Positions 43,628 to 54,371 of a stretch of 64,000 nt of DNA are shown piece by piece. The stretch comes from Stomoxys calcitrans (lineage: Eukaryota > Arthropoda > Insecta > Diptera > Muscidae). The stretch is from contig NC_081554.1 in NCBI RefSeq assembly GCF_963082655.1, positions 48,759,169 to 48,823,168 of the forward strand. Direction: 5' to 3'. The notes under the pieces were generated by a model, which did not search any database, had not been told where the DNA came from, and worked only from the letters and a program-made list of their open reading frames with translations. The stretch's first letter is position 1. The number at the start of each line of letters is the position of its first letter. The translations under genes and the position numbers were made by a program.

Positions 43628-44166
43628 CTACTTTATAAAATGTATATCATGCTGTATTCAAGAAAAGTTGAATAATCAGAATACATTTCCATGAATGCTC
43701 ATTCGATTCTTGAACTTTACTTACGTCATAAGGACACGAGTGGTTTATATTGGTGAATTCCGTTAGACCTGGTCTAATCCAATCATTAAATGCCCGATTG
43801 CTCTTTCGCTTGCTCAACAGAGCACACACATCCCAGGTGTCGTTATAGACCGTCATAACGCCTGGTACGGTTACAGCAACCCTTAACTTTAAATTTTTTA
43901 TGGGTTTTTTTAACACTCGAACTTTTACGGTAAGTTCTGAGGTTTTTTTCGAGACTGGCACTAAGTCACAGGCATCGAACTGTACAAGTTTGTCATCAAC
44001 AACTTTGCATTCAATTTTCGTCATTCCATATTTAGTACAAGCAATCTGAAAATTTCCAAAAAGAAAAATTAAATATTTTACCCATCGTTTCCATGTATTA
44101 AAACTTAATAATTACCTTTTGTATAGAAAGAATAATCGTGAAATATATGAAAAGTTTTTGCTGCAT
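43628..44166 (-). pseudogene. DUF1091 gene with truncated last exon (44-kb copy)
   Basis: Exon 1, 44166-44116: signal peptide MQQKLFIYFTIILSIQK, donor GTAATT. Exon 2, 44045-43725: IACTKYGMTKIEC, VQFDACDLVPVSKK, VRVLKKPIKNLKLRV, VMTVYNDTWDVCALLSKRK, RAFNDWIRP, TNINHSCPYD, donor GTAAGT; fully open. Exon 3 starts normally at 43651 (HDIHFIK), but similarity to paralogues stops after seven codons. Unrelated DNA then gives an immediate TAG (43630-43628). A 131-residue product lacking the last ~41 residues is possible; the missing part is a conserved C-terminal strand region. Promoter blocks are intact, so it could still be transcribed. Called a truncated gene or pseudogene. Confidence 0.85.
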
Positions 44167-44206
44167 TATTGACGTTACTTTTTGGTTCAGACTTAGTTAA
44201 AAATGT

Positions 44207-44248
44207 CTACTGTAGTGTTTGGTAAAATAGTTTTAATGTCCTTTTATA
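44207..44248 (-). promoter_or_regulatory. Core promoter of the 44-kb DUF1091 copy
   Basis: Minus strand TATAAAAG at 44248-44241 and CACTACAGTAG at 44217-44207, spaced as in the 14-kb copy. GGAAATGAAA at ~44322 is the upstream shared block. From ~44480 to 44880 I see no feature except an A-run at 44845-44861. Confidence 0.6.
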
Positions 44249-44899
44249 GTTATTCATGCGTATTTGCTGATGATTACATTTGCTCATGATTACACTCATC
44301 GATTAATTAATGTAAAGCATCGGAAATGAAAATTGCTTTATGTTTTTATCTATGGCTTTTACACACGGAGAAACCACATGGTGGTCGTGGGCAGTAAAAG
44401 TTTATCATTTGCATACAATCGAAATCGGATAAAAGCCATGGGACAGTAATTAGCGAAGTTTTGAAAGTACTTTGATGTGTTATTCTTTGAATAGAAAACA
44501 TTGATCGAAATGGTCTAGAGCCGGATAGTATCCAACATTGTTGGATAGGTTAGATTTGAATAAAGGAAGTAAGGTTTTGCTTCCCTTCAAGTCGTCTTTA
44601 AGAGTCTTGTCCAAATTCAGATGTGAGCTTGGCAAACTACTCTAGTTGGGTTGGTATGAAAAGCGCCATGATCCATTTGACAAATTCCAAAAAGCACCAT
44701 GATCCATTTGAAGATTCATGGCGAATCAGAAATCGCTCTACGGATAGCCGGTCAACTGCTCTCCAGCAACATCACATATTTTTCCTTACTTTTGAAAGTT
44801 CCTTGCTGTGTTATTCTTCGAATAGAAGCATTGAATAATTTACAAAAAAAAAAAAAAAAAACAGAAAAGAAACAATTAAGAAAACAAAATATTGATCTA

Positions 44900-46478
44900 T
44901 TTAGTAGCTATATCTAAAAATAAACCGATCTGGACGACACGGATGTCGAAAAGCCTAACATAAGTCAATGTGTCAAATTTCAGAGAATCGGATTATAAAT
45001 GCGCCTTTTATGGGGCCACGAATTTAAATCGGGAGATCGGTCTATATGGCAGCTATATCCAAATCTGAACCGATCTGAGCCAAATTGAAAAAGAATATCG
45101 AAGGGCTCAACACAACTTACTGCACCAAATTTCTGCGAAATCATACAATAAATGCGCCTTTTATGGCCCCAAAACCTTAAATCGAGAAATGGGTATATAT
45201 GGCAGCTATATCCAAATCTGGACCGATCTGAGCCAAATTGAAAAATAATATCGAAGGGCCCAACACAACACACTGTACCAATTTTCAATGACATGGGACG
45301 ATAAATGCGCTTTTTATGGGCTCAAAACCTTAAATCGAGAAATGGGTATATATAGCAGCTATATCCAAATCTGGACCGATCTGTGCCATATTGCAGAAAT
45401 ATCTCTAGGGGCTTAACTTAACTCACTGTCCATTATTTCGGATAATAAATGCGCCTTTTATGGGGCCAAAGCCCTAAATCGGGAGATCGGTCTAAATGGC
45501 AGCTATATCCAAATCTGGACCATTATATACCAAATTGAAGAACGATGGCGAAGGTCCTAAAACAACTCACTGTCCCAAATTTTGGCGACATCGTACAATA
45601 AATGCGCCTTTTATGGGCCCAAAACCTTAAATCGAGAGATCGGTCTATATAGCAGCTACATCCAAATCTGGAACGATCTGGGCCAAATTGAAATAGAATG
45701 TCGAAGGGCCCAACAAAGCTCACTGTCCCAAATTTTGCCAAAATCGGATAAAAAATGAGGCTTTATGGGCCTACGACCCTAAATCAGAGGATCGGTCTAT
45801 ATGAAGGCTGTATCCAATTCTGGACCGATCTGGGGCAAAATGTAGAGGGATATCGAAGGGACTAACACAACTCACCGTCGCAAATTTCAGCAAAATCCGA
45901 CAATTAATGTGGCTTTTATGAGCCTAAGACCCGAAATCAACGGATCGGTCTATATGGGAGCTATATCGAGATATAGTCTGATATACCCATTTTCGAACTT
46001 AACACGCTTATGGACCGAAAAAGAATCTGTGCAGAGTTTCAGCTCAATATCTCTACTTTTAAAGATTGTAACGTGATTTCAACAGACAGACGGGAGGACA
46101 TGGGTAGATCGTCTTCGATTTTTATGCTGATCAAGAATATATATAGTTTATAGGGTCGGAAATAGATATTTCGGAAATATTGGGTTGCCCAAAAAGTAAC
46201 TGCGGATTTTTTAAAAGAAAGTAAATGCATTTTTAATAAAACTTAGAATGAACTTTAATCAAATATACTTTTTTTACATTTTTTTCTAAAGCAAACTAAA
46301 AGTAACAGCTGATAACTAACAGAAGAAAGAATGCAATTACAGAGTCACAAGCTGTGAAAAAAATTTTCAACGCCGACTATATGAAAAATCCGCAATTACT
46401 TTTTGGGCAGCCCAATAGTATTGCAAACGGAATGACAAAATAAATATACCCCCATCCTTCGGTGATGGGTATTAAAAT
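44900..46478 (-). mobile_element. Helentron-like element, subtype B, carrying a MITE
   Basis: About eight subtype B units, then GACAGACAGACGGGAGGACA (46083), GATCAAGAATATATATAG, AGGGTCGGAAATAGATATTT, a mariner MITE (46180-46415), and the interrupted 5' end ATTGCAAACGGAATGACAAA and CCATCCTTCGGTGATGGGTA. The MITE therefore arrived later. Confidence 0.75.
46180..46415 (-). mobile_element. Mariner MITE nested in subtype B element
   Basis: TTGGGTTGCCCAAAA start and GGGCAGCCCAA end between TA dinucleotides; splits the conserved AGATATTTCG...GTATTGCAAACGG segment of its host. Confidence 0.9.
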
Positions 46479-46484
46479 AGAAAA

Positions 46485-47672
46485 GAAACAAGTAAAAGCG
46501 TACTAAGTTCGACCGGACCGAATCTTATATACCCTCCACCATGGATCGCATTTGTCGAGCTCTTTCCACAGTATCTCTTTCTAGGCAAACAAAGGATAAA
46601 CGAAAAGAATTGCTATGTTATTGGAACAATATCAAGCTATGGTTCATATCGGATCATAATTGAATTGAATATTGGAGACCATAGTAGAAGTCATTGTGCA
46701 AAATTTCAGCCAAATCTAGTAAGAATGGCGCATTTAAGGGGCTGAAGAAGCAAAATGGGGAGATCGGTTTATAGGGGAGCTGTATTAGGCTATAAACCGT
46801 TTCATACAATATTCGACACGTATGTTAAAGGTCATGAGAGAAGTCATTGTTCAAAATTTCAGCAAAATCGAATAATAATTGTGCCCTTGAGAGGCTCAAG
46901 AAGTCAAGATCCCGTATAGGTTTATATGACAGCTCTATCAGGTTATGGACCGATTTGTACCATACTTAGCACAGTTGTTGAAAGTCTTAACAAAACACCT
47001 CATGCATAATTTCAGCTAAATCGGATAATAATTGCGCCCTCTAGTGGCCCAAGAAATCAAGACCCCGGATTGATTTATATGGCAGCTATATCAGGTTATG
47101 GACCGATTTGAACCATACTTAGCACAGTTGTTGAAAGTCATAACAAAAAACGTCATGCAAAATTGAAGCCAAATAGGATAATCCTTGTGCCCTCTAGTGA
47201 CTCTAGAAGTCAAGACCCCAGATCGGTGTATATGACAGCTATATCAGGTTATGGACTGATTTGAACCATACTCAGCACAGTTGGTGGAAGTCATAATGAA
47301 ACACCTCATTTCAGCCAAATCGGATAAGAATTGTGCCCTCTAACGGCTCAAGAAGTCAAGATTCCAGATCGGTGTATATGACAGCTATATCAAAACGTGG
47401 ACCGATAAAGCCCATTTACAATCCCAACTGACCTACACTAATAAGAAGTATTTGTGCAAAATTTCTTGCAACTAGCTTTACACGTTCGAAAGTTTGCGTG
47501 CTTTCGATAGACAGACGGACGGACGGGCGGACATGGCTAGGTGGACTTAAAACGTCATGACGATCAAGAATATATATACTTTATGGGGTCTTAGACTAAT
47601 AATCCGAGGAGTTACAGACAGAATGTCGAAATTAGTGTAACCCTATCCTATGGGGGAGGGTATAAAAATGTT
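46485..47672 (-). mobile_element. Helentron-like element, subtype A (complete)
   Basis: Minus-strand 3' end AACAAGTAAAAGCGTACTAA, TTCGACCGGACCGAATC, TATACCCTCCACC at 46485-46545. Six units follow, then CAGACGGACGGACGGGCGGA (47512), and the 5' end CCCTATCCTATGGGGGAGGG, TATAAAAATG at 47645-47672. The 47673-47990 interval has no recognisable feature. Confidence 0.8.
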
Positions 47673-47994
47673 TTTCGCAAATATTATGGATGATTCGAAT
47701 CCTTTTTGGCTTATGATTTTAAGATTCATCTTAAAACCAAATCTGGTGTGCAAGGAGGTTTTCAGTAAAGCGGTATTTTTAGTTAAGAGGCATTTTCGGT
47801 TAAGCGCTATTTCACTTAAGCAAATTCAGTTCCATTTAATTTTTTATTACGACTGAGTTACACTCATCTAGTAATTTTAAAATAACGTATAGATGTATAA
47901 TGTAAACTAGAAAATTTAGTCTAGTACGATATCATGTTGTGGAAATAGTTCAGTAACTACATCCTAGTTTCTCCTCAGATTTATGGCCTCTTAA

Positions 47995-49700
47995 GGGACT
48001 GGATCCATTGGTATAGTTCTTAGCAGTTTTCTGGTGACTGGATAGTTTCGAAGTTTCTGTAGTTTGTTGGCATGTTTCAGGGCGTGGATGTATATTTCTT
48101 CCGATATTGTCCTCACTCCTAAGTCTATGTGAAGGTATCGTGTTTCGTATCTACCAAGGTGCATTAGCTATGGTACTAAGTATTAAATTTTGAGTTTTTT
48201 TTTTTTTTTTTTTGGAGTAGAAGTAGAAATCCTTCTTTCTTGGCAGCGCAACCCCAAAGCTGTATTCCGTAGGTCAATATTGGTTTGATCATTTGATTAA
48301 ACAAAAGAAGTTTATTTTGAATCGATAATCTATTGTCAACTAGTATCCTGTACAACTCGGAAAATTTTATTTTTATTGCCTTATTTTTTTTTCTTCACGT
48401 GCACTTTCCATTTAATTTTTGTTTCTAGGGTCATTCCCAAATATTTGACTGTATTTGCGAATGGTATTACTTTACCATTTAGAAACAATGGTAAAAAACG
48501 AGGCTTCTTGTTTGTGAACAGTATGTGGATTGACTTATTTTCGTTTAGATTCATTCTCCATTTGTTAATCCAAAATGAAATATTTGACAGAGCTGCTTGA
48601 AGTTTATTTGTAGCTTCAGTTTCAGTATTGGCAGTCGTAAAAATTGCAGTGTCATCGGCAAATGTTGCATCAGACGACTTTGGGATATCTCTGTTGTAAA
48701 GAAGGTATAAAACAGGGCCTAGGACACTCCCCTGGGGTACTCCAGCCTGTATTGTTTACAATTTTGAATACTTATTTTATATTTTTACTGAAAAAAATAC
48801 CGGTTTGTTATGTATGACTCCAAAATTTCATAGTATTCTTTTGGAAGATCGTTTTGAAGTTTGGTAAGGGGCCCTTGATGCTAAACTTTGTCAAATGCTT
48901 GTCTCACGTCTAAAAACACAGCAAAGCAGATGAGTTTATTTCCAATGGCTCTTTCGGCTACATCAACTATTAGTTGAACGTGTTGTATTGTTGAATGATT
49001 ATTTCGGAATCCAAACTGATGGATGAGAAGCCTACTTATTAATAAGGGACGCAGTGTTTTTAATAGCAATTTTTCAAAAAGTAGCGATATCGGACAGTAT
49101 GATGTTATTTACTGGTCAGGTTTTGCAGGTTTCTTGATTACGATAACTTCTGCAAATTTCCATTCTAATGGAATATGTCGTAGACCAAAACATGCATTTA
49201 TTATAAACAAAAGTTTTTCTACAGATATAGGTGGAGGTTTTTTAAAAAAATTTTGGCGGTTATTAAGACATAACCTGCAGATTTCTTAGCACTCAGATCT
49301 TTGGCGATGAGATTTTGTGGCTCTTTAAATGTCGCTGGTATGATGAGTTGGTTGGCACATTTGTCTAAGTTATAAATTTCATCATTGTCAGAGTCATATA
49401 TGTTGCTGAAATGATATGCAAACAATTCTACCTTTTCCTCGGCTTTTCTTATCCATGATCCATCATCATTTTTCAGTGGTGGTATTGTTGGGGAAGCCTG
49501 ATTTAATTGCCGCTTGGCCTTCCAATGATTGTAGTTGGTTTCTTTGGTTGCTGTTAGGTTTCCTAAGTATCTAGACATAGCCTTATTTTTGGACTCTTGT
49601 GTTATATGTTTAAGTTCGTTAACAAGCCTGTTCAATATTCATTTATTTTCGATTGGTGTTTCTCTTTGCCATTTCTTTCTGGCTTTTCTTTTCTTCGATA
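47995..49700 (-). pseudogene. Jockey-clade LINE ORF2 remnant
   Basis: Minus strand in order: TQESKNKAMSRYLGNLTATK and KAKRQLNQASPTIPPLKNDD (49590-49450), VELFAYHFSNIY, ANQLIIPATFKEPQNLIAKD, KKSAGYVLITAKI, a deletion, then HQFGFRNNHSTIQHVQLIVD (near 49000) and VFLDVRQAFDKV (near 48900). The palm core PQGSVLGPVLYLLYN follows (near 48710), with the catalytic TFADDTAIFTTA (48665-48630), WINKWRMNLNENKSIHI, FLNGKVIPFANTVKYLGMTL, and ILTYGIQLWGCAAKKE (48275-48230). A T-run at 48200-48221 interrupts the tail. Order and motifs match Jockey/X-type elements. Frameshifts and deletions are present; inactive. Confidence 0.85.
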
Positions 49701-49854
49701 AAAGGTCTCTTATTACCTTCGGATAAGTGCTAGTTGGGTTGGTATGGCTGGTAGTAGGAGTACTTTCTCATGCAGACGTTTGTATTGCGTTGATGAAGCT
49801 TGTCAAATCTTCATCAATTTGTTCTTTGGTTTCCATTGAATAACATCAAAAATT

Positions 49855-49990
49855 AATCGTTCGCTCTATCAAGTTTTACCCCAAAACTAGTGTCGTTCGT
49901 TTCCTGGATTCCTGTGCCAAGGTAGATAAAATTAATGACTTTCTCAAAGTTATACATTTTAATTTTATCTTTTTACCTTGGATAACAGGA
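49855..49990 (-). pseudogene. RTE reverse transcriptase fragment
   Basis: Minus strand reads KMYNFEKVINFIYLGT, ETNDTSFGVKLDRAN, matching VGNHNFEIVSNFIYLGT...ETNDTSFE of the RTE copies at 53.6 and 61.2 kb. Confidence 0.65.
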
Positions 49991-49995
49991 AGTTA

Positions 49996-50233
49996 TTGGG
50001 TTGCCCAAAAAGTAATTGCGGATTTTTTAAAAGAAAGTAAATGCATTTTTAATAAAACTTAGAATGAACTTTAATCAAATATACTTTTTTAACAATTTTT
50101 TTCTAAAGCAAGCCAAAAGTAACAGCTTATAACTGACAGAAGAAAGAATGTAATTACAGAGTCACAAGCCGTTGAAAAAATTTGTCAACGCCGACTATAT
50201 GAAAAATCCGCAATTACTTTTTAGGCAACCCAA
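49996..50233 (-). mobile_element. Mariner MITE
   Basis: TTGGGTTGCCCAAAA start, inverted TAGGCAACCCAA end, TA flanks. Confidence 0.9.
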
Positions 50234-50249
50234 TACTAAACGGTATATT

Positions 50250-50740
50250 ATTAAATTTATTATATCTTCTTTAAATGCGAACTTATTTGTTGACCAATGT
50301 AAAGGCAGCGGTTACCTTTGATACATCGTGAGAAAATTTCACGATAAGCTGTGTTTCTGCCTGGCGATTCTCGTGAAGCTTCTGCATGTGAGCAAGCTCG
50401 TTCCGATCCAAAGGACCGATCGCCACGGGAGCAAGGTGGCCATTGGTGATTGAAAGGCGGCACTCAGCATTTGTACAAGAACCGGTGCCGCCCGGCCTTA
50501 CACTGAGAATCTTCGCTCGATACCGCTGATTGTCCGCGACTGCCGTTGCAGCTACTCCGTATGGAACATTCCACTATCTGCAACCTGTGGACGCGCCCGG
50601 TAGCTCGCAGCTAAGCTTCTCGTTACAGCAATGAGCACCACACAGATCGGACCTCAATGTTCCAGCCTGTGTGGTGCTCACAGCGATCCCGTGCCTGTCT
50701 ATGATTTAGAGTAGTATGATTATCTGTTCTATGTACTTAC
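50250..50740. other. GC-richer unassigned segment with a 14-bp perfect stem
   Basis: Clearly higher GC than its surroundings. At 50632-50645 and 50667-50680 TGAGCACCACACAG and its exact inverted complement can form a 14-bp stem with a 21-nt loop. No open frame with a recognisable domain. Possibly the 5' UTR of an unidentified retroelement; not shown. Confidence 0.5.
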
Positions 50741-50754
50741 CAGGTCAAAAGCCC

Positions 50755-51050
50755 CATTGACAATAGCTTACCCCATACAATTTTACTCGTTTTTTTCGGA
50801 TGTAGAAGAATCAAATAATGAAAATTTCAATAAATACGATCCACAATAAATGTTGATGATCAAAACTGAGACACATAATAAATAATACAAAAGGTCAAAC
50901 TCATTAATAAAAAATTGTTGTAGAGAAAAATCGAGCAAAATAAAAACCATAAAAAAGAGCAATCGATTAAATACAAAAGCCATACATCTAAATGATGCAA
51001 CATTAAATAAAACATATTGTTTTTCTTAAATAAAATACTTATTTTAACTA
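50755..51050. repeat. Unknown AT-rich repeat F, copy 3
   Basis: Shares the CGGATGTAGAAGAATCAAA, ACATAATAAATAATACAAAA, GAGCAATCGATTAAATACAA and ATTGTTTTTCTTAAATAAAA blocks with copies at 8.1 and 40.3 kb. Truncated by a MITE at 51051. Confidence 0.5.
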
Positions 51051-51267
51051 TTGGGTTGCCCAAAAAGTAATTGCGGATTTTTTAAAAGAAAGTAAATGCA
51101 TTTTGAATAAAACTTAGAATAAACTTTAATCAAATATACTTTTTTTACACTTTTTTTCTAAAGCAAGCTAAAAGTAACAGCTGACAGCTGACAACTGACT
51201 GAGCTGTGAAAAAATTTGTCAACGCCAACTATATGAAAAATCCGCAATTACTTTTTGGGCAACACAA
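51051..51267 (-). mobile_element. Mariner MITE
   Basis: TTGGGTTGCCCAAAA start and GGGCAACACAA end; shorter than most because of a ~20-bp loss around 51190-51205. Confidence 0.88.
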
Positions 51268-51364
51268 TATTTCGAAAATAATTACTCCTTTTGCGATAAA
51301 TTTATTTGGTCTTGAATAATTCATACAATCGGAAATATAAATATAATACAAATATAATACAAAC

Positions 51365-51555
51365 CAGTAAGGAAGGGCAAAAGTCGGGCGGCGCCGACTG
51401 TATAATATCCTGCACCTAACCTATAAGTACAATGTGGGACCTATATCCAATTCTGAACCAATTTTGAGGGACCTCGACGAGCAAATATTTTGACAAATGA
51501 CAACATTATGGCAAATTACCCAAAATCTGACGAACGTATATATGGGAGCTATATC
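51365..51555 (-). mobile_element. Helentron-like subtype D 3' end
   Basis: Minus-strand 3' end: AACCAGTAAGGAAGGGCAAA, stem AAGTCGGGCGGCGCCGACT, then GTATAATATCCTGCACC and one unit, cut by a MITE at 51556. Confidence 0.7.
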
Positions 51556-53186
51556 TGCCCAAAAAGTAATTGCGGATTTTTTAAAAGAAAGTAAATGCAT
51601 TTTTAATAAAACTTAGAATGAACTTTAATCAAATATACTTTTTATACCCACCACCGAAGGATGGGGGTATATTCATTTTGTCATTCCGTTTGCAACACAT
51701 CGAAATATCCATTTCCGACCCTATAAAGTATATACATTTTTGATCAGCGTGAAAATCTAAGACGATCTAGATATGTCCGTCCGTCTGTCCGTCTGTCTGT
51801 TGAAATCACGCTACAGTCTTTAAAAATTGAGATATTGAGCTGAAATTTTGCACAGATTCTTTTTTTGTCCATAAGCAGGTTAAGTTCGAAGATGGGCAAT
51901 ATCGGACTATATCTTGATATAGCCCCCATATAGACCGATCCGCCGATTTAGGGTCTTAGGCCCATAAAAGCCACATTTATTATCCGATTTTGCTGAAATT
52001 TGGGACAGTGAGTTGCGTTAGGTCCTTCGACATCCTTCGTCAATTTGGCTCAGATCGGTAAAAATTTGGATATAGCTGCCATATAGACCGATCCTCAGAT
52101 TTAGGGTCTTAGGCCCATAAAAGCCACATTTTATATCCGATTTGGATGAAATTTGGCACAGTGAGTTGTGTTAGGCCCTTCAACATTCTTCGTCAATTTG
52201 GCCCAGATCGGTCCAGATTTGGATATAGCTGCCATATAGACCGACCCTCCGATTTATGGTCTTAGGCCCATAAAAGCCACATTTATTATCCGATTTTGCT
52301 GAAATTTGGGACAGTGAGTTGCGTTGAGCCCTTCGACATCCTTCGTCAATTTGGCCCAGATCGGTCTAAATTTGGATATAGCTGCCATATAGACCGATCC
52401 TCCGATTTATGGTCTTACGCCCATAAAAGCCACATTTATTATCCGATTTTGCTGAAATTTGGGACAGTGAGTTGCGTTGAGCCCTTCGACATTCTTCGTC
52501 AATTTTGCTTAGATCGGTCCAAATTTGGATATAGCTGCCATATAGACCGATCCTCCGATTTATGGTCTTAGGCCCATAAAAGCCACATTTATTATCCGAT
52601 TTTGCTGAAATTTGGAACAGTGATTTGCCTTAGGCCCTTCGATATCTTTCTTCTATTTGGCCCTGATCGGTTCAGATTTGGATATAGCTGCCATATAGAC
52701 CGATCTCTCGATTTAAAGTTTTGGGCTCATAAAAAGCGCATTTATTGTGCGATGTCGCCGAAATTTGGGACAATGACTTGTGTTGGGCCCTTCGATATTT
52801 GTCTTCAATTTGGCTCAGATCGGTCCAGATTTGGATATAGCTGCCATATAGACCGATCTATCGTTTGAACAATGACTTGTACTTATAAGCATTTGGTCTA
52901 AATCGGATGATATCTATAGAGCTGCTATGGGGCTTAAGGTATGCATTTTTCACTGGATTTTGACGAAATGTGGTTCACATATATACCCGAGGTGGTGGGT
53001 ATCCAAAGTTCGGCCCGGCCGAACTTTACGCCTTCTTACTTGTTTTACACTTTTTTTCTAAAGCAAGCTAAAAGTAACAGCTGATAACTGACAGAAGAAC
53101 GAATGCAATTACAGAGTCACAAGCTGTGAAAAAATTTGTCAACGCTGACTATATGAAAAATCCGCAATTACTTTTTGGGCAACCCC
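51556..53186 (-). mobile_element. Mariner MITE split by a Helentron-like insertion
   Basis: Left part 51556-51642 (TGCCCAAAAAGTAATTGCGG to CAAATATACTTTTT; the first six bases are missing) and right part ~53045-53186 (TTTACACTTTTTTTCTAAAG to GGGCAACCCC) reconstitute one MITE when the intervening element is removed. Confidence 0.92.
51643..53044 (+). mobile_element. Helentron-like element, subtype B (complete, nested)
   Basis: 1.4 kb inserted in the T-run of a MITE. 5' end ATACCCACCACCGAAGGATG, GGGGGTATATTC; GTCCGTCTGTCCGTCTGTCT (51777); seven subtype B units, with 52240-52600 containing near-identical tandem units. 3' end GAGGTGGTGGGTATCC, palindrome AAGTTCGGCCCGGCCGAACT and TTACGCCTTCTTACTTG. 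The nesting fixes both ends to within a few Ts. Confidence 0.9.
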
Positions 53187-54371
53187 ATATAATTATTAAG
53201 ACTTTGCAGGATGACACTTGCTGATACGCGTTCCTCAGTAAGAATAGGATAAATCTCTTCGAAGAATTCAATACCAAACAAGGTTCCAGACAAAGAGGCA
53301 GCTTATCGTGTGATCTCTTGAATATCCTGCTGGAGAAGATTGGACGAGAAGCAGATATGAATAAGTATGGCAAACTACTCGCAAGACAGCACATGCTACT
53401 CTCTGTCTGTCGACGACAACGTTATCATGGGTCGGTCGCCGGAAGTAGAAACTGCAGCCTTTGAAAGAACCGAAAGAGAATCATTGAAAATGGGTCTGAC
53501 AGTAAATGGAGATAAGACGAAATGTATGGTATCAACTCCCAAAACGCTCTGTACAACCGATCAGACAAAGAAAGTTGGCAACCACAACTTTGAGATAGTC
53601 AGCAACTTTATCTACCTAGGCACCACCGTAACCGAATGACACTAGTTGTGAAATAAAGCGAAGAATAATACTGGCAAACAGATGCTAATTTGGTTTCAGT
53701 AAGCAGTTTAGAAACAACGCCACCTCTCGGCAGGCGAAGATTACACTATACAATCCACTGATACTGCCCTTGTTGTTATATGGTTCTGAGGCATGGCTAC
53801 TTGTGAAAGCAGACGAGGAAGTACTTGAAGTGTTTGAGAGAAACATTCTTCGTAAAACTTATGGACCAATTTGCATTGATGGAGAGTATCGGCGTCGTAT
53901 GAAGCACGAACTGTATGAGCTGTATGACGATGTAAGCATAGTTAAAGGTATCAAAATATAACGGTTGCGTTGCCTTGGTCATGGTGTCAGAATGAATGTA
54001 TGGGTTGCCCAAAAAGTAATTGGGGATTTTTTTAAAAGAAAGTAAATGCATTTTTAATAAAACTTAGAATGAACTTTAAACAAATATGCTTTTTTTACAC
54101 TTTTTTCCTAAAGCAAGCTAAAAGTAACAGCTGATAACTTACAGAAGAAAGAATGCAATGACAGAGTCACAAGCTGTGAAAAAAATTTGTCAACGCCGGC
54201 TATATGAAAAATCCGCAATTACTTTTTGGGCAAACCAATAGAATCTCCAGCGAAGAAGTCTTTTGAAGGCGATTACGATGGTACACGCAAACCGAGATAG
54301 CTAAGAGCCCTATGGAAAGTGGTGAGAGACACCTCGAAACTTGGTGTCGGAGATTATAGAAGGATCGCAGA
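53187..54371 (+). pseudogene. RTE-like LINE RT C-terminal copy, interrupted by a MITE
   Basis: Plus strand: FNTKQGSRQRGSLSCDLLNI (53265), a degraded catalytic box (the YADD region reads as SVDDNVIMGR, 53408), SPEVETAAFERTERESLKMG, LTVNGDKTKCMVSTPK, KVGNHNFEIVSNFIYLGTTV, stop, then LLYGSEAWLLVKADEEVLEV, FERNILRKTYGPICIDGEYR (53840-53900). After the MITE (54001-54238) the tail continues to 54371 (DTSKLGVGDYRRIAEDR). It is joined there to an opposite-strand copy. Confidence 0.82.
54001..54238 (-). mobile_element. Mariner MITE inside an RTE copy
   Basis: TGGGTTGCCCAAAAAG start and TTGGGCAAACCAA end. RTE coding resumes on both sides. Confidence 0.9.

Noticed and set aside
44900..46000. Regularly spaced ~140-bp repeats resembling a CRISPR array or satellite
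   Set aside because: Units are degenerate and transposon-bounded, and the same units recur in many elements; eukaryotic context, no cas genes.
46039..46230. Short frames starting MHLLSFKKS at several places
   Set aside because: They are readings of mariner MITE ends (the ...GCATTTACTTTCTTTTAAA segment) and recur with every MITE.
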